64,000 nt of DNA from Deroplatys truncata (lineage: Eukaryota; Arthropoda; Insecta; Mantodea; Mantidae): the NCBI GenBank assembly GCA_030765065.1, contig CM060990.1:4582001-4646000 (forward strand). The letters run 5' to 3'. Both the position numbers and the translations under genes were made by a program. This document shows, one piece after another, positions 53,740-64,000 of the stretch (position 1 is its first letter; each line of letters opens with the position of its first letter). The notes under the pieces are model-generated. The model worked only from the letters and a program-made list of their open reading frames with translations. It did not search any database and was not told where the DNA came from.

Positions 53740-56700
53740 TTTGAAACGTTTATTACTCTTTTGTCTCTATTAAGCTCTAATGGCTAAAAACTATAAAACG
53801 TAAAGTTATATTTTCATCATTTCTCTTTATTTTTTGAATGTAACACAAACTATTATAACACTTTATTGTTTTACTGAACATTTGCACCCGTACGCAACAG
53901 ATTTTAACAAAATGCCAATATAACTTTTCGTCTGTACAGGGAGGTTACATTGGCGAGAAATTATTTGTAAAATGCTGTGAAATTATCGTTAATATATCCT
54001 GCTGCTGCATTAATTTGAGTCATCAATCTACCTCTGATGCAAACTGGGGTTGCACAAACAAGATGTTTCTTCATAAAAGGTTCAAATACAGAGATTTAAA
54101 TAACCACTAATGCCAATTCATTTTTCTGAAGGTATGGCTTCAAGTAATAATGTAGGCGATCAACCGACCCATCGTCCTATACCAAGTGGTACATCGTCCA
54201 TTACAGGAAAACAAAATATTATAGACAAACTGTTTGTTTCAATGTCATCTACAGCTTTCCACACATTTTTGGTTTTATTTTTTGCAGCTTTTTTAAGGAA
54301 CACTGGGACAATTGTAGGATAAAATATAATGTTCAATTTTTTAATTATATCATACAAAATATTCTATGGAAACTTGTGAATCATTCTGACCGCCATTTTT
54401 AAAATTCCAGTGACATGTTTAAATCACCCATGCGTTGCCTTTTTACCCAACTGGACCTCTTTTGTATGTGTTTTTCTCAGTTTGACATGTTTATTCCTCA
54501 AATTTCAGTTTTGCTCTGATTTGTAAGCAACTTTGCACACATAATCTAAAATGTCTATCTATCTAAAGAACGAAGCATGCATTTTATGATTGCTTTATTC
54601 TTTGGCTCACAAAATATTGATTTGTACTGAAAAACAAGAAAAATTTTAACACCAACCAACTTCATAGAAACAAAAATGCATTTCTCTACAACTAATAACA
54701 TCAATTTCAATGAAATCCTTACACTTATTTCCACTGTACTTAGGTATTAGAAAATGTCACTATTTTAGTTCTCTGATAAATTTGAATGTGCAAGGTAGTT
54801 TTATAAATTTGCATTTTTTTCGCTAATTAAAAGCATTTAATTGTATAGTATGAGAAACTATTTGAATCAGAGCTTTGAGCTTTCGCACAGGCATTTCCAT
54901 ATATACTCATATTAGGTGTGCCAATTTTCAAGGGAATATCTTTGAAATTTAAAAAGTTTGAAAACTCAGTTTCAGTGACCCTTAAAGTAGCGAAAGTCTG
55001 GTCAAGATCTGCCCAGAATGAACAACGAGAATAATGAATCCCTATCGCTGCACGTTTTGTACACCGTTACAGATAAATGTCCACGAGAACGCACAGACGC
55101 GTAGCATATTGAGTTAATAGGATGTCCAGTTTGGTTACCATGAATGGCACTGCATCGGGCTACAAATATTTGTTCCCTGCTCCATCATGCTTTATCCGAT
55201 AATTGAACCTGGTGTCATAAAAAACTTTTGCAATAAACCGCCGTTAAAACCAACGCTAATTAACACGATGTCCCAAACATTATTGGCATATATGTGCAGG
55301 AAATGAACCTTAGTTTATTACCAGACAGTTTATCGCGTTTCAACCAGTCTTTACTGCGCATTAGCCGTAAAACTGTGATTTTATTTCACTTAAAGAGAGA
55401 AGTTACCTACTCGTTTCAAACTGGGTTATATAATTAACAAAAAGGATAAAGCAATACAGGCGGGAATCAATGATTGCATTTCCAGGCCATGCCAGATGCC
55501 TGGTTGAAAGCAAACCACCCAAATAAATAATAAATTGGACAAAATTCAAGCCCTGATTGTAGCAATAATTCTTGCCATTTTAGTTTGGAGGCATCACAGT
55601 AAAATGTTTACATCGTCCTATGAATGTGGGTAAAGCGTTGCCGTATTTCTTAAACATGCAAATGTGTAGCGTCATCACGTCCAGGTAAACTGGCACTTCC
55701 TTCGTGATTTTGCAATTACTTAGAGCTAGGCATTAGATTTATATGCACTAATATACCTAAAACATGCATGTATTTATACTGCAAACAGCTTTGAAATACG
55801 CTCTAATTTTTTGAAATATAGACTAATTATACACTGAAATAGTTACGTTTTGCATTTTTGGTACTTAAAATGTAAATTCTGACGTAAACAACATTCTGGT
55901 CATTGTAATGTGATCCTGAGATACTGCAGAGGTTATTGGGCAAAACTTGAAACCATTTGCTAATTCTGGGGACAAATTGTTCTGGAAGCAGTACGTTTAT
56001 ACCATCAAGATATTTATTCTTTCTAAAACACTGCTAAATGTTGCTGCATACTTAAAGGAGCATTCTCAAGTTTACTCTGAGCCTCACTTAAACATGATAG
56101 TAAGCACTTTATTATTCTGTCACTGTGTTTAAATATTAATTTAAAAACTAAAAAGATGTACATTACCTATATGCTGGATGCGTGGAAAATGATGAACTAT
56201 GAGGTAACATTGGAAATATTCAATAATATGCACTATAAAGCTTTCCATACAGGCAAACAACAACATGAAGCATGTTATACGTAAAGTTCAATTCCACATC
56301 ACAGGTGAAAAGAAACTAAATATGTATATGCATTTGCTCACATTTTTCCAGCGAAACACAAGGCATTCTCAAATTCATTTTGAGATAATATATTCCAATT
56401 GGACCTTACAATCTCGTATTACTTCACAGGTCACCTGTATAACTTATATGCCCTAATTTAAGGTAACTTTCAAATATGAAAACCAGAATTCACTACAGAT
56501 CTTATACCTACCTACTTCACTACCCAACTTCCGACTATGGAAGTTAGAACTGGGCTGCGGGGTAACCAGTTAACTGTATGAACATATATCGTATAAGGAC
56601 GAAGCTAATGGAAATAAAAATAAAATATATAATCGGTAATGTTTTAAAATATTGATTCAGAACACATGACAGCTAAGTAAGTATACATTTGGAACAGGAG

Positions 56701-57160
56701 AGACCCTGCCATCGTATTTGTAGGAATTTTCACAACTAGAATATTTTATGCTTTACATTATTTATTAATTACTCAAGGTTTTATAACAAAATGTAGCATG
56801 TTCCATTCTACTATTGAAAGTGAAAAGCATTAAATTGAAAATTATTAAGAATTTGACTCGCGCACAAATAATACACTTAAAACCAGCAACGATCATTATA
56901 CATTAAATAGCTACAACCAGGTGGTCCAACCCCGCCGTATCTCTGCGTGCGCTAGAACTGGAGCAAACGCGCTTCGTTATCACGCTCCTTCAACGGCTTC
57001 ACTAGAGTGTACAATGTTTTCCACTTAGTTGCACGAACTAGTTTCGCGGGAATAAATGCACATTCACATTATTATTTTTAGATTGACAAATAATTAAAAT
57101 GTCTTTATCTGACCTATCACTATCTGTTTATATCTATTTTCTAAACTGTGTTTATCTGAT
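53740..57160. other. No gene recognised
   Basis: AT-rich intergenic sequence. Open stretches at 54,110-54,357 (both strands), 55,947-56,132 and 56,265-56,456 are short and carry no known motif. Confidence 0.45.
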
Positions 57161-57785
57161 CTAAATCAAAATATTAAAGCACCGTAAGGAAAACCATGCA
57201 AACACGAGAGCACTTAATGTCTGTCACTTGCATTTGTTAGCTGAATTTATTAGTATTATTATTATTATTATTATTATTATAAATCATCATCATTATATTA
57301 CGCATTACACGTATAGTACAGTAAATCGAAACATTAAAGCGCCGTAACGAAAACCACGAAACACGACAGCATGTAACGTGTATTCTGACATTTGTTGCCA
57401 TATTGTTTTTATTATTATATCATTGTTGCTATTATTATTTTATTATTATATTATTATTGTTATTATCATTATGCATTATACGCAATGTAGAATAAACAAA
57501 CCATTAAAGCGCTGTAATGATTATGACGCAAATATGATAGCACGTAACGTGTACCACTGGCATTTGTTTACCTATTACTAGTGATATAACTATTATTAGT
57601 ATTAGCATTACGCACTCTACACTAAGTAGAGTAAACAAAACAATTAAAGAACCGTAACGAAAATCTTGCAAACGTAATACCACGTAATGCGTATCACTGG
57701 CATTTGTTCATATTACTATTACTACCACTACTACCACTACTACTACTACTAATAATAATAATAATAATAATAATACTAATACTAC

Positions 57786-57861
<76 letters not shown>

Positions 57862-58320
57862 GCCACGCACTATACGTATAGCAGGGTAAATCAAAACATT
57901 AAGGCGCTATGCAAACACGAGAGCACCTAGTCTATATTATTGACATTTGTTCGCCCTTTTTTGGTATTATAATGAATATTATTATGGTTGTTGATGGTTA
58001 TTGTTGATACTGTTAGTTATAATTGTTGTTGTTCTTCGTTATTGTTATTATTGTTGCTATCGTGGTTACTTATTATTGTTATTCACTATACGCATAATAG
58101 GGTAAATCAAAACATTACAGCGCGACGAAAACCATTCAAACATAAGGGTACATTTGTTCCCCTATTGTTGTTATTATTATGATTAATATTATCGTTGTTG
58201 TTGCTAGTATTTGTTATTATGGTTATTGTTAATTATTATTATAATTATACTATATGTTCTTCTTTTTATTATTATTACCATGATCATCATCATCATGATG
58301 CACTATACGCATTAAAGCAC
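57160..58320. repeat. Composite tandem array: conserved block plus trinucleotide runs
   Basis: About six units of 140-250 bp. Each has a conserved part (AATCAAAACATTAAAGCGCC, then CGAAAACCA, GCAAACACGAGAGCAC and CATTTGTT blocks) followed by a microsatellite (ATT, TAC or TTG types) and a CACTATACGTATAG-like end. Length differences come from the microsatellites. Confidence 0.75.
57713..57861. repeat. (TAC)n and (AAT)n microsatellite
   Basis: Nearly uninterrupted TAC trinucleotides with an AAT run inside. Poly-Ser and poly-Leu reading frames here are artefacts. Confidence 0.95.
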
Positions 58321-58617
58321 CAGATCAGCGACGTAAGCTAAAGGTAAACAGAATTGGAAGCGAACTCCAGGGTGGCTGCTAAATAAGCGACATATGTTGG
58401 AATGCATTTAATGATGTGATCATGTTTGCTTGTATTTCGCGGGTGCAGCTGTGTATGTCTTGCGTATGTATCCGTCTATGTCTGCACATTGATAGACAAA
58501 ATGGCGGAAGCGAGACGAAAGATGATTTCGATCGACTCCTTGAAAACGCTGAGAACTGGCTGCAGATGCTGAAAGATGATTCTGATTAGGAGAACACGTT
58601 AGTAGGGTATACAGAGG

Positions 58618-60180
58618 GATTCTGGCGCAGTTTTGCGTTTATATGGGAAAGGATAGGGAAAACGAGGGTGGATGCGGAGGAAAATACGTTTATATGGGGA
58701 AGATAAGGACTACCAGGATTGATGTTAGGCTAGATAGAGGTTGAAGGAGTGGGGATGCGCTTTATATGAGAGATACGGGGAATACGAGGAGAAGTGTTAG
58801 ACTAGATAGAGTTTGAGAAGTGGAATAGCCGCTTATATGGGAAAAATAGGGAAAACCTGAACAGATAATAGGCTAGACAATGCTGAAGCAGGGGGAATAC
58901 GATACATATACAGGAGAGATAGAGGATACGTGGAGAGGTACTAGACTATTCAGGGCTTGAAGGGTAGAGTAGGGCTTTTTATATGAACAGACGAGGAAAA
59001 CGAAGGTATATGCAAGGTTGACAGATCCTTCAAGGAGGAAAAATGCGTTTATATGGAGAAGATAGGGGAAACGAGAAGAATTCCGAGGTAGGGCAGGGAC
59101 TCCAGGAGGGAACGATATGCTTTATACGACAGAGATAGGGCATACGAGGAGAGGTGCTAGTGTAGACAGAGGTTAAGGAGTAGGGCATACGCTTATATGA
59201 GGAATGTATGGAAAACGGAGACAGACGGTATTATAGACAGAAGCTGGGCCACTTTTGTGTTTATGTGGGAAAGGATAGGGAAAATGAGGGTAGATACGAC
59301 GGTTCAACGAGGAAAATGCGTTTATAGGGGAGAGATAGGGAATACCAGGGATGATGCTAGGTTAGTCAGATGCTAAAGGAGGGAGGGATACGCTTTATAC
59401 GAAAGAGATAGGGAATACAAGGAAAGATGCTATACTAAACAGGACTTGAAGGGTAGAATATCGCGTTTTATATGGGAGGAATAGCGAACCGAGGAGAGGT
59501 ATTAGGCTAGGAGGTTTAAATGATAGAGTAGGCGTTTATATGCGAGAAATAGGGAATACTAGGGTCGATGCTAGGCTAGACAGGGCTGAAGTAGAGGAAT
59601 GCGCCTTATATGAGAGAGCTAGGGGAATATGAGAAGTGTTAGGCTAGACAGGGTTTGAGGTGTGGAGTATGACTTTTAAGGGAATGATAGGGAAAACGTG
59701 AACAGATAATAGGCTAGACAGATGCTGAAGGACGGAAATATAGGCTTATACGGGTGAGATAGGGAAATACGAGGAGAAGTGCTAGACTAGACTGATGCTG
59801 AAGGAGGAGGGGATACGCTTTATACGGAAGAGATAGGGAATACGAGGAGAGGTACTAGACCACACAGGACTTGAAGGGTAGAATATAGCGTTTTTATATG
59901 GGAGAGCTAGCAAACCGAGGAGAGGTATTAGGCAGGAAGGTTTGAATGACAGAGTATGCGTTTATATGGAGAGACGAGGAAAACGAAGGTAGGTGCTAGG
60001 TTGAGAGAGTCTTCAAGGAGGAAAATGCATTTATATGAGAGCGGTAGGGAATACGAGGAGAGGTGCTAGGCTAGAGAGGGGTTGAGGAGTAGAGTATACG
60101 TTTATATGGGAGAAATGTGGAAAACGGGAGTGGTACAAGGATAGACAGGGGTTGAAGAAGAAGGAGGAATGTAGATTTAT
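58618..60180. repeat. 70-bp minisatellite (second palindrome, left arm)
   Basis: About 21 units of the type at 7,290-8,470. A terminus-like block (GGTATTATAGACAGAAGCTG) recurs inside at about 59,228, suggesting a duplicated element end. Confidence 0.8.
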
Positions 60181-61020
60181 ACGGTAATATAGAGAGTAAT
60201 TATATTATAAAACATTTCTCATCCAAAGTTACAACCTAATCCTTACAAACTTTTTATATGTTAAACAGTAGTGTGCGAGACGGAGAGGGACAAACTGTAT
60301 ATCGATTTACAGTGAAGTATACGTCCTAACCTATTCCCACCTTGTATGTTCTGGATCTTCTCATTGTCTATTCATTCCTATCATCATCTAACGTAACCAC
60401 GTAACAAGACGTAACACAACGTAACATAACAGCATGACAAGACGTCATACTAAGTAACATAAGCACGTAACCACGCAACATCATGTGACATCTCGTAACC
60501 AGAAACGTCACACGACGTAACAACACGTAGCAACTATGTAACCACGTAACAAAACGTAAGAACAACACGTAACCAGCCCATTGCTAAGGTAATCTAAGCT
60601 AATCCATCCTTCATAACTTAGACAATAAGTACGAGAACCTAGACTAGATTAACCTGACCAATCCCAAACGTTCATCTCATCATCTATTCCATTCAGTCAT
60701 CATCTAACCTAATCTGGCTAACCAGAGATAACCTCAACTTTCTTTTACTGAAATTGCAATGTTTATTCAGGCTTTATTATTCGAGAGGTTTAATTCAAAA
60801 GTTTACGCCAAAATACCTTTATTTTAGTTCTTTGTAAGTGTCTCTCCCCTTTTTATCTAGGCTTGAGACTAGCATTAGGATTGCTCCTAATGTCAGGTGT
60901 ATCACCCTCCCTTCCATCTTCTTCTTTCTTCATCGGTCATCAGATAGTTGCATACACATCACACGGATAACCTTCATTTTTTTAAGATTGTAGACTCACG
61001 AGAAAATCTTCATCTCCGAC
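60181..61020. repeat. Inner terminal repeat with short ACGTAAC array
   Basis: Collinear with 8,940-10,400 but shorter: a single ACGTAAC array at 60,390-60,575, then the spacer. Only one array unit is present, against two in the 7,263 element. No gene. Confidence 0.7.
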
Positions 61021-61030
61021 TTACATTCTT

Positions 61031-62918
61031 TTAAGCGCTGGTTGTAATGGCGTAATGTCCATACGCATATGTCATTATTCCATCCTCAGCAATAACTCTT
61101 TTATCATCAAACGGAGTCAATGTGATTTTATTCACTTGCACTGTGGCAAGAGCATGCTCCCGAGATAAGATCAGATTCAAGGGTGTTCTGATGATTTCTC
61201 CGGTTTTAAGAGTCAGCATAAATCCCAAATGTAATGTACAGATTGATAGAACTACGTTTAATGCCTTTAATCTTTTTTATCATTGAGTCATGGATATCTA
61301 GTGCATACATTTTAGGTCGTAGTCCGAAAAAGCGCTGGATGATTTTACCATTAGCTTCATCTTTAAATTTTCCCAACACCTTCTTGTTTAGAGCTGAATA
61401 GCATATATGGTTGACAGGGTAATTAGCTGTATCTAGGTGCTCGAGAAAACGTAGCTTGTCCTGGTAGACATCTTCAGTCATCACACGATGAATGAACAAA
61501 TCAGTATCCATATACATGAGCTTCAGGTTTTCAGATCCATAATATGGCAACAACACATCATAATGATAGTGGTACATTAATGTCTTGGAGATACCAACAC
61601 ACTCATTCCAATGTATATAGATTTGTTGAATACGATCTGACGAGAAGCCATATGTACAGAGGCTAGATTAGCAGCATATAATGTTCGATCGATAAACGTA
61701 GGCTTTGCAATTAACTTTTCCAGAGTCTTCTCATTTGTCACCAGTCGTATATCCATACGGTTACGAAGGTTTTCCATTGTTTTTCCAAAACATGGCGTTG
61801 TTAAACAGTTTGTAGAGGTCCTTCTCAAAATAATTTGCAGACTTTTGTCGTAGTCTGTTGTTAAATTCCATATATGGTTTTAACCACTGTGACTGGCGGA
61901 ATTGTAGCACACGATGAATTTTTGTTAACCGTAGTCCATGATTAAGTGCTTGCTTCAAAGCCATGTAATGTACTATATACTTCTTTCGAGATCCAAGATG
62001 AGGTATCAGTTTCTTTGTACTCGAGTCCTTAGGCTTCATACACTCAGGCAGGAACGGTAAATCATTATACAGATCGTCAAGTTCTGTAGGATACTCGATA
62101 TCGACTTCTAATATATATCCATGAGGATCATCTTCTTGTAGTCTTTCTAAGTCAATTTTTTCAGGTGATATCCACTCAAATCCACCATAAAGGAAGGAGT
62201 GACCCATGGTCCACCCATATTGGTTATTAGCGTCCTCATATGTAATGAATTGGGTTGGTCTCGACGGATCATACTTGTCCATGTAAGCGTTATTAGCCTC
62301 TGCATAACGGTGGGAGACTTGACATAAACCTCCTCTTATACCGGATTCCACCATGAGCAATTGGTCATAATCCTGTAACAGTACCAGCTGAATTCCTGTA
62401 TACAGCAACATAGCGTCCCATATAAGTCCTGGAGAGGTAAAATAATGTGCTGGATCGACTTTATGCGTTTTGAGAGTTTGATCTCTAAATGTCTCGAAGA
62501 CATCAGCTAGAAGAAGTACATCAGATATTAAGTAGAGGTCGCTGTACTCACCCAGGTTTCTTGCATTAAACAGCTCCCATACATTTCTAGCATGATCGTA
62601 GTCAGAATCACTAATTTCTTCTTCATTCAGTTTATTGTATAAGTAGTTCTTAGGAGGCAGGCAGGTTTCGTTCAAGACGTCCCAAGAAGTGACGTAATCA
62701 TAGGGAAATACACACTTACGTGTCATCAACTTCATCTTGTCTTCTCCGAAGCGTTTCAATGTTTCAGAGTACGATGTTAGATTCTTCACCAGCTTATCCA
62801 AGCTTGTACTGAGAAACCGAAAACTATCTACAAACCGAAGCTTTATATCTCCTACATACTTGGGTAAGGATATATAGCTTTCTTCAGAGCTAGGAATTAC
62901 TTCCACCCGCTCACTTGT
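61031..62918 (-). pseudogene. Polinton DNA polymerase, C-terminal two thirds (lineage B)
   Basis: Best preserved polymerase here. From the inner end: ERVEVIPSSEES, an exo-region LRFVDSFRFL, FPYDYV, EYSDLYLISDVLLLADVFE, IRGGLCQVSHRYAEANNAY, motif A as DANNQYG (about 62,216-62,235), EVDIEYP, motif B region NNAMFWK (about 61,790), a frameshift, motif C as YMDTDL (about 61,500-61,515, both Asp kept), thumb GKFKDEANGK, and a tail ending DDKRVIAEDG...YAYGHY with a stop at 61,031. Frames change at about 61,800, 61,577 and 61,215. Truncated at 62,918 by the palindrome junction, so the zinc-binding and exo I parts are missing. Residues read upstream of 62,918 are from the other strand's gene. Confidence 0.85.
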
Positions 62919-64000
62919 AAGGGACGTGTTTATACCTGTAAGCGTTGTTTTACGCATTTTGACGATCGATATGGACAAAGTGGACTGGTAAAAACTACAA
63001 GAACATGCCACCATCTGTAATCAGCATGGAGTTGCAAGGGTAGTTATGCCTACAAAGGAGAAATCGATTGTACAGTTTAAAATTTTTGAAAGGATGTTGA
63101 ATCTACCTTACGTCATCTACGCAGACTTTGAAAGCACTCTCTCTCCATGTCATACATGCATACCCAATCCTGAAACTTCATATCCATCCCCTTATCAGCA
63201 GCATGTTCCCATGAGTTTCTGCGTTTACGTTTAACCCTCAACCAACGTTGAACATCTGGAAACTGGTCTTCCTAAGCATCCCTATGTATATCGTGGTATT
63301 GATGCTGCTCAGAAGTTTATGGAATACTTGTCATTCCTTGCAAAGGAGATTAATAGTATATACAAATCCGTCATGTCTCTGAAACTTACAGATCAACAGC
63401 AGATGGATTTCAACGCCTCTACAGCATGCTACTTGTGCGGAAAAAACCTTTACTGAAGAGAACTATAAAGTACGTGACCATGATCACATCAGTGGTGAAT
63501 ATCGGGGAAGTCTGCATAATGAAAGTAATTTAGCATGTAAAACACCTAAATATATTCCAGTATTCATGAACAACCTCAGTGGGTATGACTCTCATTTCAT
63601 TGCTAAGGAGCTGGGATGTACAAGTGAGTGGGTGGAAGTAATTCCTAGCTCTGAAGAAAGCTATATATCATTCTCCAAGTATGTAGGAGATATAAAGCTT
63701 CGGTTTGTAGATAGTTTTCGGTTTCTCAGTACAAGCTTGGATAAGCTGGTGAAGAATCTAACATCGTATCCGGAAACATTGAAACACTTCGGAGAAGACA
63801 AGATGAAGGTGATGACACGTAAGTGTGTATTTCCCTATGAATACGTCACTTCATGGGACGTCTTGAACGAAACCTGCCTGCCTCCTAAGAACTACTTATA
63901 CAATAAACTGAATTAAGCAGAAATTAGTGATGCTGACAACGATCATGCTAGAAATGTATGGGAGCTGTTTAATGCAAGAAACCTGGGTCTGTACAGCGAC
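62919..64000 (+). pseudogene. Polinton DNA polymerase, middle part, plus strand (lineage B)
   Basis: Starts inside the gene at a zinc-ribbon segment (GRVYTCKRCFTHF, about 62,925), then the exo I block VIYADFEST (about 63,115), a stop at 63,232 after a CVYV segment, a Cys-x2-Cys region CYLCGKN, and an exo II-like NNLSGYDSHFIAKELG (63,566-63,615). From 63,620 it repeats in inverse orientation the sequence of 62,918 downward (EVIPSSEESYISF...). One stop occurs at 63,914, and the gene runs off the window at 64,000. It has no N terminus of its own. Confidence 0.8.

Larger units (their letters stand above)
58601..64000. mobile_element. Second palindromic lineage B element, left arm, loop and start of right arm
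   Basis: Left end AGTAGGGTATACAGAG followed by GGGATTCTGGCGCAGTTTTG, matching the start of the 7,263 element; the six bases before it are CACGTT. Left arm 58,601-62,918 holds the terminal repeat and the polymerase 3' part (minus). Loop 62,919-63,619 is polymerase in plus orientation. The right arm begins at 63,620 as the inverse of 62,918 and leaves the window. Confidence 0.75.

Noticed and set aside
54110..54357. ORFs on both strands as a transposase remnant
   Set aside because: No DDE motif or recognisable domain; too short to support.
57694..57894. Poly-Ser and poly-Leu ORFs on opposite strands
   Set aside because: Translation of the TAC/AAT microsatellite.
62919..63014. N-terminal residues of the minus-strand reading 61,761-63,014
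   Set aside because: They lie beyond the palindrome junction and are antisense to the plus-strand polymerase.
1..64000. CRISPR arrays, bacterial operons or ribosome binding sites
   Set aside because: The sequence is eukaryotic; tandem repeats here have no spacer-repeat alternation with unique spacers of fixed size.

Overview
This is eukaryotic repeat-dense DNA, most likely from an insect or other arthropod. No host gene is recognisable. What can be read is a nest of Polinton/Maverick elements (large DNA transposons with protein-primed type B DNA polymerase, retroviral-like integrase, packaging ATPase, adenain-type protease and capsid genes), nearly all broken by frameshifts and stops. They are mixed with a non-LTR retrotransposon, two solo LTRs, tRNA-derived SINEs and many minisatellites. 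Short (TTAGG)3 tracts, typical of insect telomeric repeats, and arthropod-style TATA promoters fit this source.

Three Polinton lineages can be told apart by polymerase and gene layout. Lineage A has an SLYP-type polymerase. It is present as a near-full-length element at 24,644-39,239, with terminal inverted repeats and a 6-bp target duplication (one mismatch), and as a broken copy at about 4,793-7,262 plus 22,886-24,169. Its minus strand carries an OB-fold-like protein, a dUTPase and a large unknown protein. Its plus strand carries polymerase, ATPase, a pX-like protein, an unknown gene, integrase, a putative virion protein, more unknowns, capsid and protease. Lineage B has an NNQYG-type polymerase and termini of the AGTAG(C/G) type. 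It is seen as a 15.6-kb element at 7,263-22,885 and as the left part of another element starting at 58,601 and running off the window. Lineage C has an NNLYG-type polymerase, a chromodomain-like integrase tail and an intron-containing gene. It is seen at 1-4,290, 39,240-41,240 and probably 43,000-50,400, although the assignment of the last block is inferred.

The most striking structure is that both lineage-B elements are giant palindromes. The first has two inverted arms of about 5.6 kb, each holding the long terminal repeat region and a truncated N-terminal polymerase gene reading outward. It is bounded by AGTAGC...GCTACT and a perfect 6-bp target duplication GTTGTA, so it appears to have integrated as a palindrome. 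The second has a centre at 62,919-63,619, where a minus-strand polymerase meets a plus-strand polymerase. The sequence to the right of the window should therefore be the inverse of 58,601-62,560. The architecture resembles snap-back defective genomes produced by template switching during protein-primed replication.

Layout: 1-4.8 kb lineage C remnant; 4.8-7.26 kb left part of lineage A copy A1; 7.26-22.9 kb palindromic lineage B element with a non-LTR retrotransposon and SINE-like repeats in its centre; 22.9-24.2 kb remainder of A1; 24.2-24.6 kb lineage B terminus and lineage C minisatellite; 24.6-39.2 kb Polinton A2; 39.2-41.2 kb lineage C integrase; 41.4-41.8 kb 101-bp tandem repeat; 43.2-43.9 kb solo LTR; 43.9-50.4 kb structural and spliced genes; 50.5 kb SINE; 53.3-53.7 kb solo LTR; 57.2-58.3 kb composite microsatellite array; 58.6-64 kb second palindrome.
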